In this document: positions 14,739 to 23,747 of the stretch, piece by piece
Layout of the letters: each line of letters opens with the position of its first letter
Numbering within the stretch: position 1 is the stretch's first letter
Assembly: GCA_017547755.1 (NCBI GenBank)
Contig: JAFYOX010000081.1
Span: 1 to 43,235, forward strand
Source: Clostridia bacterium
GTDB taxonomy: Bacteria; Bacillota; Clostridia; Oscillospirales; CAG-272
Direction: 5' to 3'
DNA length: 43,235 bases
The notes under the pieces: generated by a model
What the model saw: only the letters and a program-made list of their open reading frames with translations
What the model was told of the DNA's origin: nothing
Database searches by the model: none
Program-made: the position numbers and the translations under genes

Positions 14739-14873
14739 TCAGTGAGTGAGGCGAGCGCGACCCTTATCGCGTCTTCTCTTGAGAACCTTTCTGCCGTTAG
14801 CAGTTGCCATTCTCTTTCTGAAACCGTGTTCCTTGCTTCTCTGTCTCTTCTTGGGCTGATATGTTCTGAGCAT
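14739..14873 (-). CDS. rpmH: 50S ribosomal protein L34
   Basis: The frame encodes 44 residues beginning [20 protein letters not shown] and ending [12 protein letters not shown], the complete and highly conserved L34 sequence (full family length 44-46). GGAGG lies 7 nt before the ATG. It is the first gene of the leftward unit and is driven by the promoter at 14948-14977, divergent from dnaA, the classic bacterial origin arrangement. Confidence 0.98.
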   Translation of the reverse strand: MLRTYQPKKRQRSKEHGFRKRMATANGRKVLKRRRDKGRARLTH

Positions 14874-14947
14874 GTGAAAACCTCCTTATCGTTGTTAAGA
14901 AAAATTGTTTTACCAATTTACGCTCAATGCGCAGATAGACAACGGTA

Positions 14948-14977
14948 ATTATACAACAATCCTGCGGGGGTTGTCAA
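14948..14977 (-). promoter_or_regulatory. SigA promoter of rpmH
   Basis: On the minus strand a perfect TTGACA and a perfect TATAAT are separated by 18 bp, about 75 bp upstream of the rpmH start codon. Confidence 0.88.
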
Positions 14978-15055
14978 GAGATTTCGGGAATTTTATTCAC
15001 AATATTTTTGTGTTTTTTCTTAAATATAAAGGAAGGGCGCGACTGTATAAAGAAA

Positions 15056-15615
15056 GGGCGCGACTGCGTCGCGGAAGGAAGAAAAACGACCTGGCGGTCG
15101 TTTTTCCGGATTAATGTCCCTGCGCGGGACGGGCGCCTAAGAGGATCGGTCGCGATCCTCTTAGGAATCTCCACGACCAAAGGGGACACCCCTTTGGATA
15201 CCCCGTGCGCACGGGTGACTCGCGCTTGAGCGCTCGGACAGACAGCGGTTTTCACGCGGCAGATTTTTCGGAAGTGACAGAGTTGGGTGCAGATCTGTCC
15301 AAGACGCACGTTCAGTAGAAACAGCGGTGAAGGGTATCCTTCAGATAAAGCAGTAAACGCCACCCTCAGCCCCCGGCGGTCAGCCAAAATCTTCTTCCCA
15401 TACGGACGGCATATCCGTCTCGTTCGTATTCTCCACCTTACAACAGAACGATAACAATCCGCCCGAAGGGCTTCCGGAGACCCACAGGGTCTCCCATAGC
15501 CGGCAATTCACAAAGGGGCGGCGCCTGAGCCCCTTTGTGCGCCGTCCGCGCAGGACATTAATCCAAGAAAAACGACCGCCAGGTCGTTTTTCCACCTTCC
15601 ACGCCGAAGGCGTGC
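15056..15615 (-). repeat. R1 element, copy c (complete), between rpmH and dnaA
   Basis: This is a complete inverted copy of R1, bounded by hairpins GCGAC-TGC-GTCGC and ACGCC-GAA-GGCGT. It contains the same module series in reverse order (CCAAAGGGGACACCCCTTTGG, the core with CCATACGGACGG, GGAGACCC-ACA-GGGTCTCC and CACAAAGGGGC...GCCCCTTTGTG). It fills most of the rpmH-dnaA gap, the site where other Firmicutes keep the upstream (incA/B) DnaA boxes, and ends 16 bp before the dnaA -35 box. No gene is credible in 14978-15630. Confidence 0.9.
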
Positions 15616-15631
15616 CTTTCCCCCAAACACC

Positions 15632-15660
15632 TTGACAAAATCGCAAAAATATGATATAAT
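15632..15660 (+). promoter_or_regulatory. SigA promoter of dnaA
   Basis: A perfect TTGACA (15632-15637) and a perfect TATAAT (15655-15660) with a 17-bp spacer, 47 bp before the start codon. No DnaA box overlaps it, so autoregulation is not evident. Confidence 0.9.
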
Positions 15661-15707
15661 AAAACGGTATATATTTTAATGTATAAAACGATAAATCCGG
15701 AGGCAGT

Positions 15708-17270
15708 ATGGAATTCCAGAACGACGTTGCCCTGTCCTCGATCTGGCAGATGGTCAGTGAGATCATGCGGGGAAAGTTCAAACGGGAAGAATCGTACCAG
15801 CTCTGGTTCGGACGGGTATATCTTGCCTATCTCGACGCGGAACGCGCCCTGTTTATGTGTGAAAACAAACTCAAGCGCGATATCCTCGAGAAACAGTACC
15901 GCGAGGCTCTTACCGAAGCCCTCGCAGAAGCAATCGGCTACGAACCCGTCGTTGAAATCCAGGTGGACGAGTCCCTCGCTCCCGAAATCCCCGATGACGG
16001 CTCGGTCGTCTCCCCCCTCAAAATCGTGCGTGAGCGCGAAAAAGAAAAAACTCCCGAAAAAGAAAAAACCCGCAGAAATACCGCGGAACAGCTCCCCCTG
16101 ACCGCATTCAGCCCCAGTCAGGCAGAACTCAAGCCCGCACGCGAAAAATCCACGGATACCGCGTCCGTCTTCACCGATGCGCCCGATATCTCCGAGGTCG
16201 AATTCGCCGAATTCGCCGAATCTTCCGACGAATCCCGCGGCGAACGCCGGCTGACCTACAACGAAGACTATACCTTCGAAAATTTCATCGTCGGCAACTC
16301 CAACCGCTTTGCCCACGCCGCCGCCCTCAATGTCGCCGACAACGTCGGCATGAAGATCAATCCGCTCTTCATCTACGGTCCGTCCGGCCTCGGCAAGACC
16401 CACCTCATGTACGCCATTGCCAACCGCGCTCTCAAGCGCAAGCCCGGCATGAAGGTCATCTATGTCAAAGGCGAAGAATTCCTCAATCAGCTCGTTCTCG
16501 CCATCCAGCGCGGCTGGAATCAGGCGTTCCGCCAGAAATACCGCAGCGCCGATATGCTCCTCATCGATGACATCCAGTTCATCGCCGGAAAAGAGGGAAC
16601 TCAGATGGAATTCTTCCATACGTTCGACGCCCTCTATGAAGACCACAAGCAGATCATCCTGACCTCCGACCGTCCGCCCAGAGAACTGACTTCTCTCGAG
16701 GAACGGATCCGCAGCCGCTTCGAAGCGGGTCTCCTTGCGGATATCCAGCCCCCGGACTATGAGCTCCGTCTGGCGATCCTGAAAAACAAGATCAGCCAGA
16801 ACCATATCGAAGTCCCCACCGATGTCGTCGACTTCCTCGCACGCAACCTGCAGGAAAACATCCGTCAGCTGGAAGGCGTCATCAAGAAGCTCGCCGTTAC
16901 GAATCTGCTCAACGGACAGCCCGTGACGATGGAAATGGTCATCCAGACCGTTCCCGAATACTTACGCGACGCCGAACCCGTTTCCGACACCGTCAGCCGC
17001 ATCATTGACTGCGTGGCTAAGCACTACAGCGTCAAAGTGGAAGACATCCTCGGCACCTCGCGCGTCAAGAAGATCAAGACCGCACGCAATGTGGCGATGT
17101 ACATCGTCCGTTCCCTGACCAGCATGTCCCTTCCCCAGATGGGTGTCGTCTTCTGCCGCGACCACAGCACCATCCACTCCAACATCAATGCCGTGGAAAC
17201 CGAGCTGTCCACCGATCCCATCCTCGACGCGACCATCAACGAGATCATGAAGGAAATCAAGCGGGGCTGA
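15708..17270 (+). CDS. dnaA: chromosomal replication initiator protein DnaA
   Basis: The 520-aa initiator is longer than most (about 450 aa) because of a ~100-residue charged domain II. Domain I is residues ~1-85 (FKREESYQLWFGRVYLAYLD). The AAA+ domain starts at YTFENFIVGNSNRFAHAAAL, with Walker A GPSGLGKTH (about 224), Walker B LLIDDIQF (about 284) and the arginine-finger region ERIRSRFEAGLLADIQPPD. Domain IV ends with FCRDHSTIHSNINAVE, the DnaA-box-binding signature; the usual Gly-Gly-Arg-Asp-His is Phe-Cys-Arg-Asp-His here. CCGGAGG precedes the ATG. It is followed directly by the oriC region. Confidence 0.98.
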   Translation: MEFQNDVALSSIWQMVSEIMRGKFKREESYQLWFGRVYLAYLDAERALFMCENKLKRDILEKQYREALTEALAEAIGYEPVVEIQVDESLAPEIPDDGSVVSPLKIVREREKEKTPEKEKTRRNTAEQLPLTAFSPSQAELKPAREKSTDTASVFTDAPDISEVEFAEFAESSDESRGERRLTYNEDYTFENFIVGNSNRFAHAAALNVADNVGMKINPLFIYGPSGLGKTHLMYAIANRALKRKPGMKVIYVKGEEFLNQLVLAIQRGWNQAFRQKYRSADMLLIDDIQFIAGKEGTQMEFFHTFDALYEDHKQIILTSDRPPRELTSLEERIRSRFEAGLLADIQPPDYELRLAILKNKISQNHIEVPTDVVDFLARNLQENIRQLEGVIKKLAVTNLLNGQPVTMEMVIQTVPEYLRDAEPVSDTVSRIIDCVAKHYSVKVEDILGTSRVKKIKTARNVAMYIVRSLTSMSLPQMGVVFCRDHSTIHSNINAVETELSTDPILDATINEIMKEIKRG

Positions 17271-18340
17271 TCCTGACCTCCCAAAGGAAAAACGGTCACT
17301 TTTCCCCTTGTGGATTTCTTTGAATTTTTGTGGAAAAACTCCCCAAAATATGCGTTTGCCGGCGCACCGGCTGTTTTTTTGCCTCTCCGCCGGGTTTTCC
17401 AACACCGGAATCACGCTTTCCACAGGAGTTTTCAAAACGCTTTGGATATCCAGATATTACCTGTTTGACCGGTGGAAAGTTTTCAAATCAGTTTTCCACA
17501 GGTTGTTGAAAACCCATGTGGATTCGCGGAAAAAAATCGTTTTTTTCGACGAAAATCTGCGTTTTTTCCGTTTTTTTACCGAAATCCTCTTCAAAACTGC
17601 CGTTTTTCCACGGCAATATCGCCCGAACTTCCGGATTGCCGATGCTTCCGCGTTTTTTCAACAGCTTTTGGAAAACATCCTTCAAAACACGGAAGTTTTC
17701 CAAACACGACACCGCAGAATCCGAACAGCACAGCGTTCCCGGAATTCCGGAAAAAGGGTTTTCAACTTCTCTGAAGAGATGAAAAATCGTTTGGATTCCG
17801 CTTCGGAAAAATCCGAAAAATCGAAAAATGGTAAAATACGATCGGTTTTTCGCAAAAAACGGCCATTTTTATAGAATTTCACACCCGTTTCCGGCAACAG
17901 CGAAAAACAGTTTCCCAAAAGACTCCACAAAAATACCCGAAACAAAAAGAAAGAAAATTTTCGCGCCTGAAACGGGAAAATCGCCGTTCCAGCGCGAATT
18001 TCTGCCGCCGAAGACGAAAAACAGGTATTTTTCCATCGAAAAACCGTTTTTCCACAAAATCCACACCCCCTACTACTGCTACTACTGAAAACTTATACTA
18101 TAAATAACCTTTACTCTTTTTCTTTTTAAAGAAATCCCCATACCACCCACCCGGACAGCCGGATCCCAGAAAGTTCAGCCGAAACACAGCCCAAAAAAGC
18201 AAATACAAGATCCGGAACCGACGTCCGCCGAAAAAAATTGCGTTCTGCACAAAGCCTCCCACCCGAATTTCAGAATGCACCCGTTGTTTGTGAATATTGC
18301 TACATTAATTAAATTAATGTATATGTATGCGAAAATGCAC
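17271..18340. other. oriC: replication origin region oriC (dnaA-dnaN intergenic)
   Basis: About 1.18 kb without a gene lies between dnaA and dnaN, rich in A and T runs and in DnaA-box-like nonamers around the core TTNTCCACA. Clear ones are TGTGGATTT (17309), TGTGGAAAA (17329), CTTTCCACA (17416), TTTTCCACA (17492), TGTGGATTC (17517) and TTTTCCACG (17604), plus the pair at 18048-18065. The Phe/Lys-rich reading frames across 17300-18080 come from the T and A runs and are not genes. The unwinding site is at its right end. Confidence 0.92.
18048..18115 (+). other. oriC basal unwinding system: two DnaA boxes, C-run, DnaA-trio, AT-rich stretch
   Basis: Adjacent boxes TTTTCCACA (18048-18056) and AAATCCACA (18057-18065) are followed by a C-run and then six trinucleotides CTA CTA CTG CTA CTA CTG (18070-18087). 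An AT-rich segment (AAAACTTATACTATAAATAAC) comes next. This is the order known for the Bacillus subtilis origin, where DnaA spreads from the boxes along the trio strand (5'-TAG repeats on the other strand) to melt DNA. Confidence 0.85.
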
Positions 18341-18415
18341 TCAAAAGACACTCACTCAAGGGAATTCCGGATGTGACGGCAATGAAACGCCATTTTATAA
18401 TTGTAAATCTAAAAA

Positions 18416-18431
18416 TGTTTCACGTGAAACA
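18416..18431. other. parS: parS centromere site
   Basis: TGTTTCACGTGAAACA is a perfect 16-bp palindrome identical to the consensus parS bound by ParB/Spo0J for origin segregation and SMC loading. It lies 19 bp before the dnaN start. parA and parB are not in the window. Confidence 0.95.
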
Positions 18432-18449
18432 TTTCATGGAGAAAATATT

Positions 18450-19715
18450 ATGAGAGCTACTTTTGATAAACAGAAACTGCTTGCCGCACTGACTCCCGCG
18501 GCAGGCATTTCCCAGACCAAGAACACACTGGTGTCGGTTGACGGCCTGCTGTTCGAATGCCCGCCGGATCCGAAGTTCGGCGATATCGACGACAGCAATC
18601 CGGATTTCTGCCGGATATCCGCCTTTGACCTGGAAAAGGGTCTTCGCACTACGGTGGAATGCCGTGTGGAAGAAAAAGGCCTGTTCGTTATCAACACCGT
18701 GAAGATCCTGCAGATCATCCGCGCGATGCCGGACGGAAACATCACCATCGAGATCGATGACAAGTGCCGCGTCCGGATCACAGGCGGGCAGTCCTCGTTC
18801 GACATCACGGCGACGCCCGGCGAAGAATTCCCGTCGATGCCGCTGTTCGTCGGCGAACAGACCTACCGGATCCCGCAGTATCTGATCAAGCAAATGATCA
18901 GCCGTACGGTTTACGCGGTCGCGCAGAATGACCAGCGCGCGGCATTCAACGGCGCGTTTTTCCGTATCCGGAATGGTGAGCTGACGGTTGTCGGCTGTGA
19001 CGGAAACCGTCTTGCGGCGGCAAAATGCACGCTTCCGGACGGTGCGGCGGACGCACAGATGCTGATCCCGGGAAAATTCCTCGGCGAACTGATGAAGATG
19101 CTGCGGGATACGGAAGATGAACTGACGATGATCCTTGGCCGCAAGCACATCATTTTCAAGATCGATTCAATCTACTTCTTCACGCGGATGCTGGATATGG
19201 ATTACATCGACTACGAAAAGCTTCTTCCCGATTCCTACAAGACAGAAGTTTATGTTTCCGCGGACGGGCTGCGCTGTGCGGTGGACCGCGCGTCCATCGT
19301 GACGGAAGACAAGCTGGGCGGCTCGGGCAAGTCCCCGATCAAGCTGGATATCATGGACGATGCGGTCACGCTGTCCTCGGTTTCCGCGGGCGGCTCGGTA
19401 CACGAACGGGTTCCGGCGGCCATCGGCGGTGCGGACATCTCGATCGGTTTCAACTGCCGCTATCTGCTGGACGCGCTTCGGGCAGTTCCCACGGAGTGTG
19501 AGACTCTGCGCATCCGTCTGAACGATGCGTTCAAGGGCATCATGGTCGAGCCGGCAGGCGGCACGGACTTCAAGGCGGCGCATCCGGACGAATCGGTCTT
19601 CGGAGAACGCAAGTTCGATGCGGCGGCGGATTATCTGAACAAAGGTTCGGACGAGGATGGAAACAAAAATTCCATGTTCATGAGTTTCATCATGCCGATC
19701 CGCATGAATCGATAA
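18450..19715 (+). CDS. dnaN: DNA polymerase III beta sliding clamp
   Basis: The 421-aa processivity clamp encircles DNA and tethers the replicative polymerase. It begins MRATFDKQKLLAALTPAAGIS, a normal family start, and a ribosome site GGAG lies 10 nt upstream; longer frames would run through parS. Family landmarks are RITGGQSSFDITATPGEEFPSMP, then TVYAVAQNDQRAAFNGAFFRI and VGCDGNRLAAAK at the first/second domain. The C-terminus MSFIMPIRMNR corresponds to the usual Met-Pro-x-Arg end that lines the partner-binding pocket. It is longer than the standard ~370 aa, with an Asp/Asn-rich insert near residues 380-410. dnaN and remB are 12 bp apart. Confidence 0.97.
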   Translation: MRATFDKQKLLAALTPAAGISQTKNTLVSVDGLLFECPPDPKFGDIDDSNPDFCRISAFDLEKGLRTTVECRVEEKGLFVINTVKILQIIRAMPDGNITIEIDDKCRVRITGGQSSFDITATPGEEFPSMPLFVGEQTYRIPQYLIKQMISRTVYAVAQNDQRAAFNGAFFRIRNGELTVVGCDGNRLAAAKCTLPDGAADAQMLIPGKFLGELMKMLRDTEDELTMILGRKHIIFKIDSIYFFTRMLDMDYIDYEKLLPDSYKTEVYVSADGLRCAVDRASIVTEDKLGGSGKSPIKLDIMDDAVTLSSVSAGGSVHERVPAAIGGADISIGFNCRYLLDALRAVPTECETLRIRLNDAFKGIMVEPAGGTDFKAAHPDESVFGERKFDAAADYLNKGSDEDGNKNSMFMSFIMPIRMNR

Positions 19716-19727
19716 AGGAATAAAAGA

Positions 19728-19970
19728 ATGTTTATACACATCGGTGCGGGAAGTCTCATCCGCGGCCGCGACGTGATCGGCTTCTTCGACATGGACGGCA
19801 AGTGGGACTCCCAGATCACCAAAGACTTTCTCAAACGCTATGACCGCGGCGGAAAAACTCTGACCGCCGGCGACGACCTCCCCCGTTCTTTCGTTCTGAC
19901 GGATTCCGGGGTGGTCTTTACCCACATCTCCACCTCCGCTCTGAAATCCCGGGCGGAAGACGGGGAGTGA
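19728..19970 (+). CDS. remB: extracellular matrix regulatory protein RemB-like (DUF370)
   Basis: The 80-aa protein starts MFIHIGAGSLIRGRDVIGFFDMD, characteristic of the DUF370/YaaB family. In B. subtilis yaaB (remB) lies between recF and gyrB and contributes to matrix gene activation; its paralogue RemA is a DNA-binding ring. Position between dnaN and gyrB is conserved here, but recF is missing. AAGGAA lies 8 nt before the ATG. The last ~10 residues are poorly conserved. A role in biofilm regulation is inferred only from the family. Confidence 0.88.
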   Translation: MFIHIGAGSLIRGRDVIGFFDMDGKWDSQITKDFLKRYDRGGKTLTAGDDLPRSFVLTDSGVVFTHISTSALKSRAEDGE

Positions 19971-20010
19971 GTGCGGATTGTTCGGGAAGGGGACGCGGGG
20001 ATACAGGGTT

Positions 20011-20052
20011 ACGGTCGCTTTTTGAAAAAAGCTCCGCAAAAACTTCAGTCTG
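20011..20052 (-). repeat. R4 short repeat, copy b
   Basis: This is the inverted counterpart of 4289-4330: TACGGTCGCTTTTTGAAAAAAGCTCCGCAAAAAC. It lies in the 262-bp remB-gyrB gap. Confidence 0.6.
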
Positions 20053-20118
20053 CTGCTGACGGTTTGTTTGGCGGATATATCCTCTTCTTTTCCTCTCTGC
20101 ATCATATTAACCGCATAA

Positions 20119-22368
<2,250 letters not shown>

Positions 22369-22373
22369 TTTAA

Positions 22374-22482
22374 CTAAGAACTAAGAACTAAGAACTAATA
22401 GTGAATAGCTATGCTGAATTTTTCGGCTTCCGGCTGACGGGCGATTTGTTCAGCTATTCACTATTCACTCTTAGCTGTTAGC
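22374..22482. repeat. R5 inverted repeat with CTAAGAA tandem start
   Basis: Three CTAAGAA units are followed by CTAATAGTGAATAGCT, and about 45 bp later AGCTATTCACTATTCACTCTTAGCTGTTAGC gives the opposite arm (split here: AGCTATTCACTATTC and ACTCTTAGC). The right arm recurs at 40663-40697. It fills the gyrB-kinase gap. Confidence 0.75.
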
Positions 22483-22508
22483 TGTAGGGAGACTGAAAAT
22501 TTAGATAT

Positions 22509-23396
22509 ATGAAAATTATTACCGTTACTCTTGCGCCGGCGATCGACGTGACTTATGCGCTTGAAAAGCCTGTTTCCGACGGGCTGAACCGGGCGAAGGC
22601 GTTTGTACTGATGGCGGGCGGAAAGGGGATCAATGTATCCCGTGCGATCCTGCATGCGGCGGACGGCTCCGCTGTGCCGCTGATGACCGTGGCTGCCGCC
22701 GGCGGTGCGTCCGGCGGAATGTTCTGCGATATGCTGGCGTCCGAAGGCATGGACATTACGCGGATCCCGATCGCGGCTCCGCTGCGCATCAACGTGTCCG
22801 CGATCCCGGACGAAGGCGAGGACTGCGAAATCAACGCGCCCGGCGCGGAAATGACCGCGGACGACCTTCTCTCCGCGGAAGCGCTGATCCTTGACGCGGC
22901 GGAAGCGGGCGACGTGGTCTGCATCTGCGGAAGCTGCCCGAAAGGGGTGGCGAAGTCCTATCCGGCGAAGCTCTGCGCGATGGTGAAGGAAAAAGGTGCG
23001 GTCTGCGTGATCGACTGCGACGGTGAGGCGCTGAAGCTTGCCGCCGAAAGCGATTGTCCGCCCGATTATATCAAGCCGAACGCCGGAGAACTTGCGAAGC
23101 TCTGCGCCGATCTGGGCATCCCCTGCGGCACGCCGGCGGAAAACGCACGCGCGGTCTGTCAGAAGACGGGCGGCGTGAGCACGGTCATCACGACCCTCGG
23201 CGGCGACGGCTCCATGATCACATGGAACGGCGGACAGTTCACGGCAAGATCCCGCAAAGTGAAGCCGGTGCGCATCAAGGGTGCGGGAGACACCTTCCTC
23301 GGCACGTTCGTCCACGCGAAGTTCATCGCGGGCATGACGAATGAGGATGCCGTACAGGCGGCGTCCGACGCCGCAACGGCGTACGTGGAAGGGTAA
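22509..23396 (+). CDS. PfkB-family sugar kinase, probable 1-phosphofructokinase
   Basis: The 295-aa cytoplasmic kinase starts MKIITVTLAPAIDVTY. The first PfkB signature is GGKGINVSRA (about residues 38-47). The second is VRIKGAGDTFLGTFVHA (about 255-271), with the catalytic Asp in Gly-Ala-Gly-Asp. IKPNAGELAKL is the Asn-x-x-Glu Mg/phosphate motif. This pattern, with an opening T-L-N/A-P-A-I-D, is that of the FruK/LacC/PfkB branch acting on phosphorylated sugars, so fructose-1-phosphate or tagatose-6-phosphate is likely. No PTS or DeoR regulator gene is adjacent. It is placed unusually between gyrB and gyrA, separated by repeats on both sides. Confidence 0.88.
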   Translation: MKIITVTLAPAIDVTYALEKPVSDGLNRAKAFVLMAGGKGINVSRAILHAADGSAVPLMTVAAAGGASGGMFCDMLASEGMDITRIPIAAPLRINVSAIPDEGEDCEINAPGAEMTADDLLSAEALILDAAEAGDVVCICGSCPKGVAKSYPAKLCAMVKEKGAVCVIDCDGEALKLAAESDCPPDYIKPNAGELAKLCADLGIPCGTPAENARAVCQKTGGVSTVITTLGGDGSMITWNGGQFTARSRKVKPVRIKGAGDTFLGTFVHAKFIAGMTNEDAVQAASDAATAYVEG

Positions 23397-23448
23397 ACGC
23401 CGGAACAGAACTGCTCGATAATCTGACGCGCAATAAATTCAGAGGAAC

Positions 23449-23622
23449 AAAATTTTATTTGATTTTTGTAGGGGGCGATTCACGAATCGCCTGTTTAACG
23501 AAAAGAACAGGCAAAATTTTGTCAGCAAATTCTTCGTTCTGACTGCAAAAATAAGGTTCCGTTTGATTTTATCGACGGGCGATTCATGAATCGCTCCTAC
23601 AGATGTATGATAAAATTTTATC
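23449..23622. mobile_element. MITE-like element with inverted ends
   Basis: The left end AAAATTTTATTTGATTTTTG plus TAGGGGGCGATTCACGAATCGCC matches, inverted, GGCGATTCATGAATCGCTCCTA plus the AT-rich end near 23600-23620. The ~174-bp body has no ORF. Non-coding elements with a GTAGGGGCGATTC-type end occur widely in bacteria. No transposase is nearby and target duplication is unclear. The element occupies most of the 350-bp kinase-gyrA gap. Confidence 0.7.
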
Positions 23623-23747
23623 TGTACAGGGTTATCGGACACGTCGGATATGTCTAATATAGAAATACGTAAAAAATTCAGAATGCGATAATATGCTCTC
23701 TTCTGACAAAGTTCGTGCAGATTTGAAGAGAGAAGAAAGATTTTAAT

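Noticed and set aside
17308-18088. Phe/Lys/Ser-rich open frames in the dnaA-dnaN gap
   Set aside because: They are products of T and A runs and DnaA boxes; overlapping frames on both strands look alike and none has a ribosome site.
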